9,476 nt of DNA from an uncultured Mycoplasmatota bacterium (GCA_900547995.1 URIY01000051.1:1-9476); one strand, 5' to 3'; positions 1-7,164 are shown, counted from the first letter of the stretch. Numbers and translations: made by a program. The notes: a model not told the origin generated them from the sequence alone.

Positions 1-17
1 TTACTTTATTATACACG

Positions 18-49
18 AAAAAACGCATGATTTAAAATTTCATGCGTTT
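18..49. terminator. Hairpin terminator, best oriented for the minus strand
   Basis: A perfect 10-bp stem pairs 21-30 (AAACGCATGA) with 40-49 (TCATGCGTTT) around a 9-base loop. On the minus strand the stem runs into six T (complement of the A run at 18-23), which is the classic intrinsic form. On the + strand the next T run (64-70) is 14 bases downstream, so termination of an upstream + gene would be less canonical. No minus-strand gene is seen here; it may insulate the promoter at 74-102 or act both ways. Confidence 0.6.
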
Positions 50-73
50 ATCCTGAGAGTATCTTTTTTTATA

Positions 74-102
74 TTGACATACGAACATATGTATGATAAA
101 AT
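74..102 (+). promoter_or_regulatory. Consensus sigma-A promoter for the 131-aa gene
   Basis: The -35 box TTGACA (74-79) is perfect and the -10 box TAAAAT (97-102) has one mismatch to TATAAT, with the ideal 17-base spacer. Transcription should begin near 109, leaving a leader of about 35 bases before the ATG at 144. Such a strong promoter normally needs repression, which fits the LexA-like box lying inside the spacer. Confidence 0.8.
82..95 (+). promoter_or_regulatory. LexA-like (SOS) operator inside the promoter spacer
   Basis: CGAACATATGTATG matches 12 of 14 positions of the Gram-positive DinR/LexA box CGAACRNRYGTTYC. The left half-site GAAC and the central ATAT are intact; the right half is GTAT instead of GTTC. 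A larger overlapping dyad, CATAC-N8-GTATG (78-95), is also present. The position between -35 and -10 is where a repressor would block polymerase. The match is seen in sequence; LexA control is inference, and another dimeric repressor could use the dyad. Confidence 0.5.
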
Positions 103-143
103 GAATTTGCAAGTAAAGATTATTATACGAGGAGGATGTTGTT

Positions 144-539
144 ATGAAAATGGATGTTGGATGTTTGTATCAATTTAAAAAACAAGAAGACTTATATTTT
201 TTTGTCAAAGATGATAGTAACTATTGGTTGATACCGGTTTGCAAAGATATACAAAAATATAATAAGATAATAGATGATAAAATTAAAAAATATGGATTTT
301 GTAATACTATTTTAATAAGAAATATCATGAATAATAAATATGCTATAGTACTAGAAAATGCCTTTGTTATATCTTATGAATATGAAAATGAAATTTATAA
401 AGTTAAAAATATAGGAATAGGCGTATCATTGAAAAATGAGATATTAAGAAATTTTAAATATATGTTAAAATTAAAAGAAAATGATATTAACCTTTTTTCT
501 CATAGTAAAGTGTTAGATAATCAGCATATGTTTATCTAA
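144..539 (+). CDS. Small cytosolic protein of unknown function behind a LexA-like operator
   Basis: This 131-aa protein has no signal peptide, no convincing membrane helix and no motif I can assign with confidence. The start is set by a strong Shine-Dalgarno AGGAGG (130-135) eight bases before the ATG. The N-terminal half alternates aromatic and hydrophobic residues as in a beta-barrel (GCLYQF, LYFFVKDD, YWLIPV at about residues 6-32), and the C-terminal half ends in a lysine-rich helix (about 95-115). This layout weakly recalls MazF/PemK or ToxN-like small beta-barrel toxins, but no diagnostic residue proves it and no antitoxin gene or repeat is adjacent. It has its own promoter and is separated from the next gene by 59 bases that include a second promoter, so it is probably monocistronic and possibly damage-inducible. 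The function is not recognised. Confidence 0.75.
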   Translation: MKMDVGCLYQFKKQEDLYFFVKDDSNYWLIPVCKDIQKYNKIIDDKIKKYGFCNTILIRNIMNNKYAIVLENAFVISYEYENEIYKVKNIGIGVSLKNEILRNFKYMLKLKENDINLFSHSKVLDNQHMFI

Positions 540-544
540 AATGA

Positions 545-582
545 TATATTTTTATTATGACTTATGATATAATAAAAATATA
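545..582. repeat. Perfect 14-bp A/T-only inverted repeat
   Basis: TATATTTTTATTAT (545-558) is the exact reverse complement of 569-582, with a 10-base loop. The right arm covers most of the extended -10 box of the protease promoter. The loop region also carries two TTATGA copies (555-560 and 562-567). It could be an operator, or an RNA hairpin at the 3' end of the upstream transcript. It lacks the GC-rich stem and T tail of a normal terminator. Confidence 0.6.
565..573 (+). promoter_or_regulatory. Extended -10 promoter element for the surface-protein operon
   Basis: TGATATAAT contains the TGn extension followed by a perfect -10 TATAAT (568-573). No good -35 hexamer is visible at 16-18 bases upstream, which extended -10 promoters can tolerate. 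The predicted start near 580 leaves a short leader containing the Shine-Dalgarno TAAGGG (586-591), seven bases before the ATG at 599. Confidence 0.55.
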
Positions 583-598
583 AAGTAAGGGTGTTGTT

Positions 599-3500
599 AT
601 GAAGAAGTTAAAATATTTGGTATGGGTTGTTATTTTATTAGTTCTTAGTTCTTATAATATAGAAGCCAAAGTATCTAATAAAGATTCAGAAAATTTTGCT
701 AATGTTGTTATTTTTGGCTATTTTAGTGGTAATGAATCTACAATTGATAGACAATATTTAATAGATAATAGTAAGAAATTAATAAATCTATATAATGGAA
801 CTAATGGAAGAAGTGTAACTAATTATTTAAAAACTATTTCTTATGGTAAATTTAATATTAAGAATATTTTTCCTCAGTATAATGGGAAAAATATTGAGCC
901 ATTGGAAATACACTGTAATAAAAATGATGCATATGTAAGTAATATTGATGGATGTATAATAGATAGTGTTATAGATAACATTCCGGATATAAAAAATCAA
1001 ATCATTGATTATGATAATGATGGATATATTGATAATTTAACAATTATTTTAAAAGGTGGAAGTTCTGATGTGCCATCTGGTTCAACTTTTGTAAGTCATA
1101 AAAGCGATTTTTTTGAAAATGATGTATGGTCATCTAAAATGATAGGTACATATAATATGCTTAACACTTATTCAATTATAGGTACTAATTTTTCTAGTGA
1201 ATCGGGTGTTATTGTTCATGAATTCTTACATTCCCTAGGATATCCTGATTTATATCGAAGTGGTAGTGATAGCGATTTACCTGTTTTCACTTGGGATATT
1301 ATGGCATCAGCTAATTCTTATATGCCATATCCACTTGCATACCTTAGATATAAATTTACTAATTGGATAGATATTGATACAATAATGAAAAATGGAACTT
1401 ATACATTAAATGAGCAAAGTAATGCAAATGGAAATCAAGCATATATAATAAAATCGCCACTAAATGATTATGAATTATTTGTTGTGGAGTTTAGGAAAAA
1501 GCCTGTTTCTGTAATTGGTGACAACGATACGCTTGATAGAGGAATTGGTGGCTCTGGAATTATTGTTTACCGTATTAATACAACTGTAACAGGATTAAAT
1601 AATAACTTTGGAAGTACAGGTGTATATGTTTTTAGACCAAACGATAAAACAAATGAAACAGAAAATATTATAAATGCATATCTATCATTAGAAAGTGGTA
1701 GAACTACCATAGGAAACAGTAATATAGATGATACAAATAATGCTTTAACTTTTTCAGATGGTACTAATTCAGGTATTGTAATCAGTAATATATCAAGTAG
1801 TTCTGGTGATTCAATGACCTTTGATGTAACTATTCCTGATAGGGAAAGTATGGACTTATGGAACTCTACAAATTATATAGATAATACAGGTAATACTGCT
1901 AGTAAAACATTTGATATTATTGATTATAATAACAATCTTTATATGGTAAGTATTGCAAATAAAAAAATATCTACTAGTGTGTATGATGGAAACAGTTGGA
2001 ATTATGTGAATGAAATGGCTTTAACCGATGATGCTATAAATATAAAACTTATTAAAAAAAATAACAATCTTTATTTAATATATTCTGGATGGGGATTTAT
2101 TAAAGTAAATAAGTATACTTCTAACGGATGGGATATGATTAATAATATTATAGATACTAATGGTGAATTTAGTGCTAGTGTAGTTGATGATATGCTTTAT
2201 TTAGTTAAAGTTGACGAAAGTGGTTTAAAAACTTCATTATTAAAAGTAACAGATAGTGGCGTAGATGATTTAGGAACATATTATACTGGTTCTTCTTCGT
2301 TTAATAGTAGTTTAGGTTTTCCTGGTCAACCAAAAATAATATCTATAAATAATCAAATTTATTTAACTGTTAGGAATTCTAATGGCAATAAAATATTATT
2401 ATTTAAATATATAGATAAAAATAATTTCTTGAAAATAGAAAATACGATGTCTGCTAATACATATAGTGTCATAGCTCTAAATAACAAAATATATTTTTCA
2501 TTAGGAACAAATTCGAATGAAAATTTAAAATTATATGTTTATGATGGTAATAGTTTTGATGTTATTAATTCGAATCTTGACTATGGATTTCCAAATTTAG
2601 TTTCATCGCAAGGTAATATTTATGTTATTGCTTCCTCTTTAGATGAAAGTGGTAATACAAAACTATATAGAATTGATGAAAAAACAAATGAATTTGTAAA
2701 AGAAGGAATGGATGTTGATGGTGCATCAATAGTAGGTAATTCAACGCTTGCGGCTATAGGTAATACTCTTTATGTTGCATTACAGCGTCAAACAGATAAT
2801 AGTATTGTTGTAAAAAAGAAAGAAACTGTTAATAAACTACTATCTTTAACTATTATACCCCCTACTAAACTTACTTATAAAATTGGTGAGACATTAAATA
2901 CAAAAGGTCTTAAAGTGTTTGCTAATTACACTAATGAAGTAAGAGAGATAAGTAATTATGTATTAGATGGATTTAGTTCGGAACAAGAGGGAAGATATAA
3001 TGCAACAATAAGTTATGAGGGTGCAACAAATATGTTTTCTTATGAAATAATTTCTAATAAAGATATTTATATTCCACTTGAAAGTATTACTTTAAATAAG
3101 AATAGCATATCTTTAAAAATAAATGAAGAAGGAAACTTAGCGGTTATTTATAATCCTTCAAATACGACTGTTGCTAAAAATATTAGTTGGGCAAGTAGCA
3201 ATTCTAATGTTGTGACAGTTTATGATGGAGTAATCAAAGGTATAAATGCAGGTACTGCAATTATAACTGCAAGTATTGATGGTAAAGAGGCAAAATGTGT
3301 TGTTACTGTAAAAGAAAATAGTATTAAAAATGCCACTATTGATTTGCAAGAAAAAGATTATGTATATACTGGAAATGAAATTAAACCAAATGTAAACATC
3401 TCTTTAAATGGCTTAGGTCTTATTTTAAATAAGGATTATGAAATTGAATATTTTAATAATAAAAATATTGGTATAGGTAAAATAAAAATAAAAGGTATTG

Positions 3501-3955
3501 GCAATTATCAGGGTGATATAGATTTAGAATTTAATATTGTTCCGAATCCAAATGAAGGTAAAAAAGATCTTAATGATTATTTCAAAAATAGTGGATATAA
3601 AATATATGATAATTATGTTTATGGCTTTAATATTGGTGATCTTGTTAGTACGATTAAAGATAAACTTAATAATAATTTAATAATGATTAAGAATGGACAA
3701 GATATTATAAGTACAGGAACAGTATTTAATCTTAATAATCAAGAATATATTGCTGTCTTGTATGGTGACATTAATGGTGATGGAAAAATTAATTCTGCTG
3801 ATTTATTGAAGATGCGCCAGCATTTACTTGGAATGATAGAGTTAACAGGACCTTTTAAAAAAGCCGCATCAATAGTAAATGGTACTAGTATTAATTCTGC
3901 CGATTTATTAATAATTAGGCAACATTTGCTTGGAATAAAGAATATTACACAGTAA
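599..3955 (+). CDS. Secreted M6-family metalloprotease with propeller, Ig-like and dockerin domains
   Basis: An extracellular zinc protease of the immune-inhibitor-A (M6) type, 1118 aa. A signal peptide covers residues 1-23. The catalytic domain (about 30-410) contains HEFLH at 207-211 within HExxHxxGxxD (H207, E208, H211, G214, D217) and a WDIM segment at 232-235 that would be the Met-turn. No long propeptide separates the signal from the catalytic domain. Residues 440-730 carry seven short repeats of the NNxLYxV type (445, 488, 530, 584, 628, 671, 721), suggesting a seven-bladed propeller. These are followed by a Big_3-like Ig domain (746-818), a Big_2-like Ig domain (827-905), a VYTG/GNYxG sandwich domain (908-981), a linker domain (990-1054) and a type I dockerin (1055-1115). 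There is no LPxTG or C-terminal membrane helix, so surface retention would depend on the dockerin. The next gene, 12 bases on, encodes a candidate anchor. The substrate is unknown. Confidence 0.92.
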   Translation: MKKLKYLVWVVILLVLSSYNIEAKVSNKDSENFANVVIFGYFSGNESTIDRQYLIDNSKKLINLYNGTNGRSVTNYLKTISYGKFNIKNIFPQYNGKNIEPLEIHCNKNDAYVSNIDGCIIDSVIDNIPDIKNQIIDYDNDGYIDNLTIILKGGSSDVPSGSTFVSHKSDFFENDVWSSKMIGTYNMLNTYSIIGTNFSSESGVIVHEFLHSLGYPDLYRSGSDSDLPVFTWDIMASANSYMPYPLAYLRYKFTNWIDIDTIMKNGTYTLNEQSNANGNQAYIIKSPLNDYELFVVEFRKKPVSVIGDNDTLDRGIGGSGIIVYRINTTVTGLNNNFGSTGVYVFRPNDKTNETENIINAYLSLESGRTTIGNSNIDDTNNALTFSDGTNSGIVISNISSSSGDSMTFDVTIPDRESMDLWNSTNYIDNTGNTASKTFDIIDYNNNLYMVSIANKKISTSVYDGNSWNYVNEMALTDDAINIKLIKKNNNLYLIYSGWGFIKVNKYTSNGWDMINNIIDTNGEFSASVVDDMLYLVKVDESGLKTSLLKVTDSGVDDLGTYYTGSSSFNSSLGFPGQPKIISINNQIYLTVRNSNGNKILLFKYIDKNNFLKIENTMSANTYSVIALNNKIYFSLGTNSNENLKLYVYDGNSFDVINSNLDYGFPNLVSSQGNIYVIASSLDESGNTKLYRIDEKTNEFVKEGMDVDGASIVGNSTLAAIGNTLYVALQRQTDNSIVVKKKETVNKLLSLTIIPPTKLTYKIGETLNTKGLKVFANYTNEVREISNYVLDGFSSEQEGRYNATISYEGATNMFSYEIISNKDIYIPLESITLNKNSISLKINEEGNLAVIYNPSNTTVAKNISWASSNSNVVTVYDGVIKGINAGTAIITASIDGKEAKCVVTVKENSIKNATIDLQEKDYVYTGNEIKPNVNISLNGLGLILNKDYEIEYFNNKNIGIGKIKIKGIGNYQGDIDLEFNIVPNPNEGKKDLNDYFKNSGYKIYDNYVYGFNIGDLVSTIKDKLNNNLIMIKNGQDIISTGTVFNLNNQEYIAVLYGDINGDGKINSADLLKMRQHLLGMIELTGPFKKAASIVNGTSINSADLLIIRQHLLGIKNITQ
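3763..3943 (+). other. Type I dockerin region of the M6 protease
   Basis: Two near-identical segments (NSADLL, two variable residues, RQHLLG) lie at residues 1065-1078 and 1099-1112. The first is preceded by a complete calcium loop, D1057-x-N1059-x-D1061-x-K1063 with D1068 at position 12. In the second loop, positions 1, 3 and 5 are S1091, V1093 and G1095, so the acidic ligands are lost. Loop positions 10 and 11, which set cohesin specificity in known type I dockerins, are Ser-Ala in both copies. Confidence 0.85.
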
Positions 3956-3960
3956 AGGAG
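3954..3960 (+). promoter_or_regulatory. Strong Shine-Dalgarno overlapping the protease stop codon
   Basis: AAAGGAG lies seven bases before the ATG at 3968 and shares its first two bases with the TAA stop (3953-3955). This indicates co-transcription, and perhaps coupled translation, of the protease and the cohesin-like protein. Confidence 0.75.
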
Positions 3961-3967
3961 ATTTTTT

Positions 3968-5161
3968 ATGAGAAAAGTATTATTGTTTATGTTATGTTTA
4001 TTTATAATGCCTGTGGTAGCATTTGCATCTGATGCTACTATTAGTGCGCCTAGTTCTATTACAAATGGTTCAAATGTTACAGTCAGTGTTAATTTAAACA
4101 GTGTAGCAGCATGGAATATTCATATTAACTCATCAGGGGCAACTAGTGGTTGCAGTAAAAGTTTCGCAGATGTTACGGCAAATGGGCTTAATACTAATAA
4201 AACTTTAAGTGTTACCTGTAAAGCAACATCAATTGGAAATATTTCCTTTTCAGTATCTGGAGACATAACGAGTGAAGATGGTAATAATAGAAGTATATCA
4301 CTATCTAAAAATGTAACAGTTGTTGCTCCTCGTGAAAAAGAGAGTGAAAATAGGTTACAAAATTTATATGTTGATAACTATGAATTAAATATACCTTTTA
4401 ATTCAGACATATATGAATACACAGTTAGTGTTCCACCTACTGAAAGTCAGATAAATATTAGTGCTTCTGCTATGGGAAAATATGCTAACATAGAAGGAAC
4501 AGGAACATACACATTAGATGAAGAAGATTCTACTTTTAATATTATAGTAATGGCCGAAAATGGTACTTCAAAAGAATATAAATTGAATGTGTCTATAACT
4601 GATCCAAATCCCATTGAAATTGAACTTAATAATGAAAAATATACATTAGTAAAAACTAATAAAAAACTAGTGAAACCAGAAGGTTATGAGGAGTCAACAA
4701 TAAATATTAATGGAACTGATATACCTAGTTATACAAGTAATATAACTAAGTTTACAATTGTAGGAATAAAGGATGAAAAAGGAAATATTAAATATGCAAT
4801 ATATGAAAAAGATAATTATAAATTATATAATGAAGTGAATTCCAATAATTTAAAATTATATATTTCAGAGGGGAATTTAGATGGTTTTGAGAAGGTTAAA
4901 ATAAATATTAATGATTTTGATTACAATGCATACAAATTAGATAATCGCTTTGTTATATGCTATGCTATGGATATGAACAACGGACAATATAATTACTATA
5001 AATATGATACAATCGATAAGACGTTTCAATATTATGAAATATTCAAAGAAGATAGGAAAATAAATTATTATTTTATTACAACAATTGTATTAGGTGGATT
5101 ATTAAGTATATCTATTTTCTTTAATATATATTTCATAATAAAAAGAAAAAAGTTTAAGTAG
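3968..5161 (+). CDS. Membrane-anchored surface protein: cohesin-like domain plus cadherin-like beta-sandwich
   Basis: A 397-aa exported protein. The signal peptide ends after AFA (residues 18-20). Residues 22-119 form an all-beta domain beginning ATISAPSSITNGSNVTVSVN and including GNISFSV (90-96). This resembles the compact cohesin-like module often placed before cadherin-like domains in Bacillota; C62 and C84 could form a disulfide. Residues 128-210 fit the cadherin-like beta-sandwich family (LQNLYVDNYEL, FNSDIYEYTVSVP, AENGTSKEYKLNV). Residues 215-358 form a further beta-rich region with two related stretches (KPEGYEESTININGTDIPSY and GFEKVKININDFDYNAY). A single C-terminal membrane helix (about 367-391) ends in KRKKFK, giving an N-out orientation. 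As the partner of the upstream dockerin protease it could be its surface receptor; that role is inference. The domain family is fairly secure, true cohesin activity is not. Confidence 0.85.
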   Translation: MRKVLLFMLCLFIMPVVAFASDATISAPSSITNGSNVTVSVNLNSVAAWNIHINSSGATSGCSKSFADVTANGLNTNKTLSVTCKATSIGNISFSVSGDITSEDGNNRSISLSKNVTVVAPREKESENRLQNLYVDNYELNIPFNSDIYEYTVSVPPTESQINISASAMGKYANIEGTGTYTLDEEDSTFNIIVMAENGTSKEYKLNVSITDPNPIEIELNNEKYTLVKTNKKLVKPEGYEESTININGTDIPSYTSNITKFTIVGIKDEKGNIKYAIYEKDNYKLYNEVNSNNLKLYISEGNLDGFEKVKININDFDYNAYKLDNRFVICYAMDMNNGQYNYYKYDTIDKTFQYYEIFKEDRKINYYFITTIVLGGLLSISIFFNIYFIIKRKKFK

Positions 5162-5184
5162 GCATAAGTATAAGTCTACTTTTT
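5156..5184 (+). terminator. Weak hairpin and T tract after the cohesin-like gene
   Basis: AAGTAG (5156-5161, including the TAG stop) pairs with CTACTT (5176-5181) around a 14-base loop, and a run of five T occupies 5180-5184. The stem is short and AU-rich, so at most partial termination is expected. A TATAAA (5195-5200) follows but has no matching -35 box. Confidence 0.35.
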
Positions 5185-5219
5185 CTATGAAAAGTATAAA
5201 ATAAAGAAGGCTAAAATAT

Positions 5220-5699
5220 ATGAAGATAAATGAAGTAAATAGTTTAATGATAAACAAACTAAATGAATTAAATAAGAAAAACAGAAAAAAAAATATTACA
5301 AAAGGTACTATTTTGTTAATTGTAGGTATTTTAATAATATTGTTTTCTTGCATATTAATTGAAACTAAAAGTAAATGGTGTTCCTTTTTTATTATATTAG
5401 GTGTAATAGTATCATTATTTGGTTTTTCAAAATTTACGAGGAAGTTGGAATATACTAAAGGATTAATTTTAAATTTGTTTTTTTTCTTAGTAATGTTATT
5501 GATAGTATTTTTATATGACTATATACATGTTAAAAATAATCACGCACCAATATTTAGAAAAAATATTATTAATAATGATAATGAAATATACTATGATTCT
5601 ATTTTTTATGATGTTTATGTATGTAGAAATAGCTACAACAAAATGTACTATAATATTGTAAAAAATGAAAATTACAATAGTAATTTTTGTAGCAAGTGA
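5220..5699 (+). CDS. Small three-helix membrane protein of unknown function
   Basis: A 159-aa membrane protein. A basic, lysine/asparagine-rich cytosolic N-terminus (1-28) leads to helices at about 29-48, 53-72 and 79-100. With positive-inside topology the 55-residue C-terminal tail faces outside. The tail contains two cysteines (C133 and C157), and its APIFRKN...YYDSIFYDVYVC pattern recalls the extracellular tail of small Bacillota membrane proteins with an APIF-type motif followed by a YK/YDV strand. That resemblance is from memory and weak. The start follows AAGAAGG (5204-5210) with a nine-base gap. It lies between the cohesin-like protein and the deacetylase, both exported, so an envelope role is likely. 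Helix topology is well supported; function is not recognised. Confidence 0.75.
   Translation: MKINEVNSLMINKLNELNKKNRKKNITKGTILLIVGILIILFSCILIETKSKWCSFFIILGVIVSLFGFSKFTRKLEYTKGLILNLFFFLVMLLIVFLYDYIHVKNNHAPIFRKNIINNDNEIYYDSIFYDVYVCRNSYNKMYYNIVKNENYNSNFCSK
5654..5688 (+). repeat. Hairpin with T run inside the 3' end of the three-helix gene
   Basis: TATTGTAA (5654-5661) pairs exactly with TTACAATA (5672-5679) across a 10-base loop, and five T follow at 5684-5688. It lies in coding sequence, 30 bases before the deacetylase start. It could attenuate read-through or protect the 3' end, but the stem is AU-rich and it may be chance in such AT-rich DNA. Confidence 0.3.
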
Positions 5700-5705
5700 T
5701 ATAAT

Positions 5706-5709
5706 GGAG
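5706..5709 (+). promoter_or_regulatory. Shine-Dalgarno that selects the GTG start of the deacetylase
   Basis: GGAG lies eight bases before GTG 5718 but 17 bases before the in-frame ATG at 5727, which favours GTG initiation. Confidence 0.6.
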
Positions 5710-5717
5710 CTAGTAGT

Positions 5718-7154
5718 GTGATAGATATGAAAGATAAATTAAATAAGAAATTATTATTTATGTTGATAGGTGTAATAATTACACTTATTATAACTATAGG
5801 ATTAATATTTTTGATACCAAGATTTCACGTAAAACAATTGGATGCAAGTGTTATTTTATCTGTTAATAGTAAATATAAAGATACCAGTAGCGTGTGTTAC
5901 GGAAATTTTATTAGGTGCAAAAAAATTAAACCAATAATAAAAGGAAAAATAAATGAGAATAAGCTAGGTGAATATGACCTTACATATAAATTTAAATATA
6001 ATAGAAATACTTTAACTAAAAATATTAAAGTAAAAGTTATTGATAATATAAAACCTCAAATAACTGTTGAAGAAAGTGAATATTATTATTGTCCAAATAA
6101 AAAAGTTTATAATTACAAAGTAGTTGCTACCGATAATTATGATGGTGATATAACCAATAAGGTAAATGTAAGTGCATCAAACAATAAAATTACTTATTGG
6201 GTTAACGATTCATCAAATAATATTGAAAAGGTTACATTAAGTGCAACAGAAAAAGATAATGATAAACCTGAAATAAAACTAAATGGTGATAATGTAAAAT
6301 ACATATTATTAAATAAAGAATATATTGATGAAGGTGCCACTGCAATTGATTTTTGTGATGGCGATTTAACCGATAAGATTATAGTTGATGGTATAGTTGA
6401 TACATCAAAAAAAGGTGAATATACATTAACTTATAGGGTTAGTGATAGTTCAAGCAATGAGGCAATTATTAAAAGAAAAATATATGTTTATGATAAAAAT
6501 AATTATGTTACACCAGGAGGTAAAAGCATATATTTAACCTTTGATGATGGGCCAAGTAGATATACTAATTATTTGTTAGATGTACTTGCTAAGTATAACG
6601 TAAAGGCAACATTCTTTGTAACAGACCAAGGTTTAACTAAAGGTTATGATAATGTTATAAAAAGAGCATATGATGAAGGCCATACAATTGCTCTTCATTC
6701 GGCGTCACATAATTATGCATATATTTATACTAATTTAGATAATTATTTTAATGATTTATATGCCATTCAAAATAAAGTAAAAAATATTACTGGATATACC
6801 CCAACTATTGTAAGATTGCCAGGAGGTAGTTCAAATACTGTAAGTAAAAATTATGATGGTGGTCAAAGGATAATGACACAAATTACAAATGCTCTTACAG
6901 CAAGAGGGTTTAGATATTTTGATTGGAATGTTGCAAGTGGTGATACAGATGGTATTACTACGGCATCCGGTGTTGCATCTAATGTTATTAATGCACTTGG
7001 AAATAATTCAACTTATGTTGTTTTACAACATGATATTAAAGGTTACTCTGTAGATGCTGTTGAAGAAATAATTAAATATGGTTTAGCAAATGGATATACC
7101 TTTAGACCACTTACAATGGAAAGTCCAAATGTTCATCATGGATTAAATAATTAA
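5718..7154 (+). CDS. Membrane-anchored polysaccharide deacetylase with Ig-like repeats
   Basis: A NodB-family (CE4) deacetylase of 478 aa, probably removing acetyl groups from peptidoglycan N-acetylglucosamine outside the membrane. One helix (about 11-33) anchors the N-terminus. Three Ig-like segments follow: about 42-109, 112-175 and 183-258. The last is DUF5011-like (DEGATAIDFCDGDLTDKI, GEYTLTYRVSDSSSN). The catalytic domain (about 269-465) has every CE4 motif: TFDDG at 274-278 (D276, D277), HSASH at 327-331 (both metal histidines), RLPGG at 366-370, D402-W403, and LQHD at 436-439 (H438). It should therefore be active with a divalent metal. Paired cysteines at C60 and C67 may form a small disulfide loop. 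The GTG start is chosen by Shine-Dalgarno spacing. PgdA-like modification would give lysozyme resistance, but another acetylated surface glycan cannot be excluded. Confidence 0.93.
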   Translation: MIDMKDKLNKKLLFMLIGVIITLIITIGLIFLIPRFHVKQLDASVILSVNSKYKDTSSVCYGNFIRCKKIKPIIKGKINENKLGEYDLTYKFKYNRNTLTKNIKVKVIDNIKPQITVEESEYYYCPNKKVYNYKVVATDNYDGDITNKVNVSASNNKITYWVNDSSNNIEKVTLSATEKDNDKPEIKLNGDNVKYILLNKEYIDEGATAIDFCDGDLTDKIIVDGIVDTSKKGEYTLTYRVSDSSSNEAIIKRKIYVYDKNNYVTPGGKSIYLTFDDGPSRYTNYLLDVLAKYNVKATFFVTDQGLTKGYDNVIKRAYDEGHTIALHSASHNYAYIYTNLDNYFNDLYAIQNKVKNITGYTPTIVRLPGGSSNTVSKNYDGGQRIMTQITNALTARGFRYFDWNVASGDTDGITTASGVASNVINALGNNSTYVVLQHDIKGYSVDAVEEIIKYGLANGYTFRPLTMESPNVHHGLNN

Positions 7155-7159
7155 GATAA

Positions 7160-7164
7160 GAAGG
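7160..7164 (+). promoter_or_regulatory. Shine-Dalgarno that selects ATG 7173
   Basis: GAAGG, within AAGAAGGTGAT, sits eight bases before ATG 7173. The upstream GTG at 7164 overlaps the Shine-Dalgarno itself and cannot be the start served by it. Confidence 0.75.

Noticed and set aside
51..60. CTGAGAG motif resembling part of a TPP riboswitch
   Set aside because: The other conserved helices and the second recognition segment are absent, and the downstream gene is not a thiamine gene.
3158..3349. Minus-strand open frame of 63 codons inside the protease gene
   Set aside because: It lies opposite the Big_2 domain coding region, has no Shine-Dalgarno support, and its composition is what the reverse of an Asn/Thr/Val-rich gene gives. 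The same applies to minus frames at 5102-5353, 7715-7951 and 8999-9214.
5195..5200. TATAAA as a -10 box for the three-helix membrane gene
   Set aside because: No usable -35 hexamer is found 16-18 bases upstream and there is no extended -10, so in this AT-rich context it is not enough.
5697..5705. TGATATAAT, identical to the extended -10 at 565-573, before the deacetylase
   Set aside because: Transcription would begin near 5712, downstream of the Shine-Dalgarno at 5706-5709, so it cannot give a message translated from GTG 5718. No -35 box is present either.
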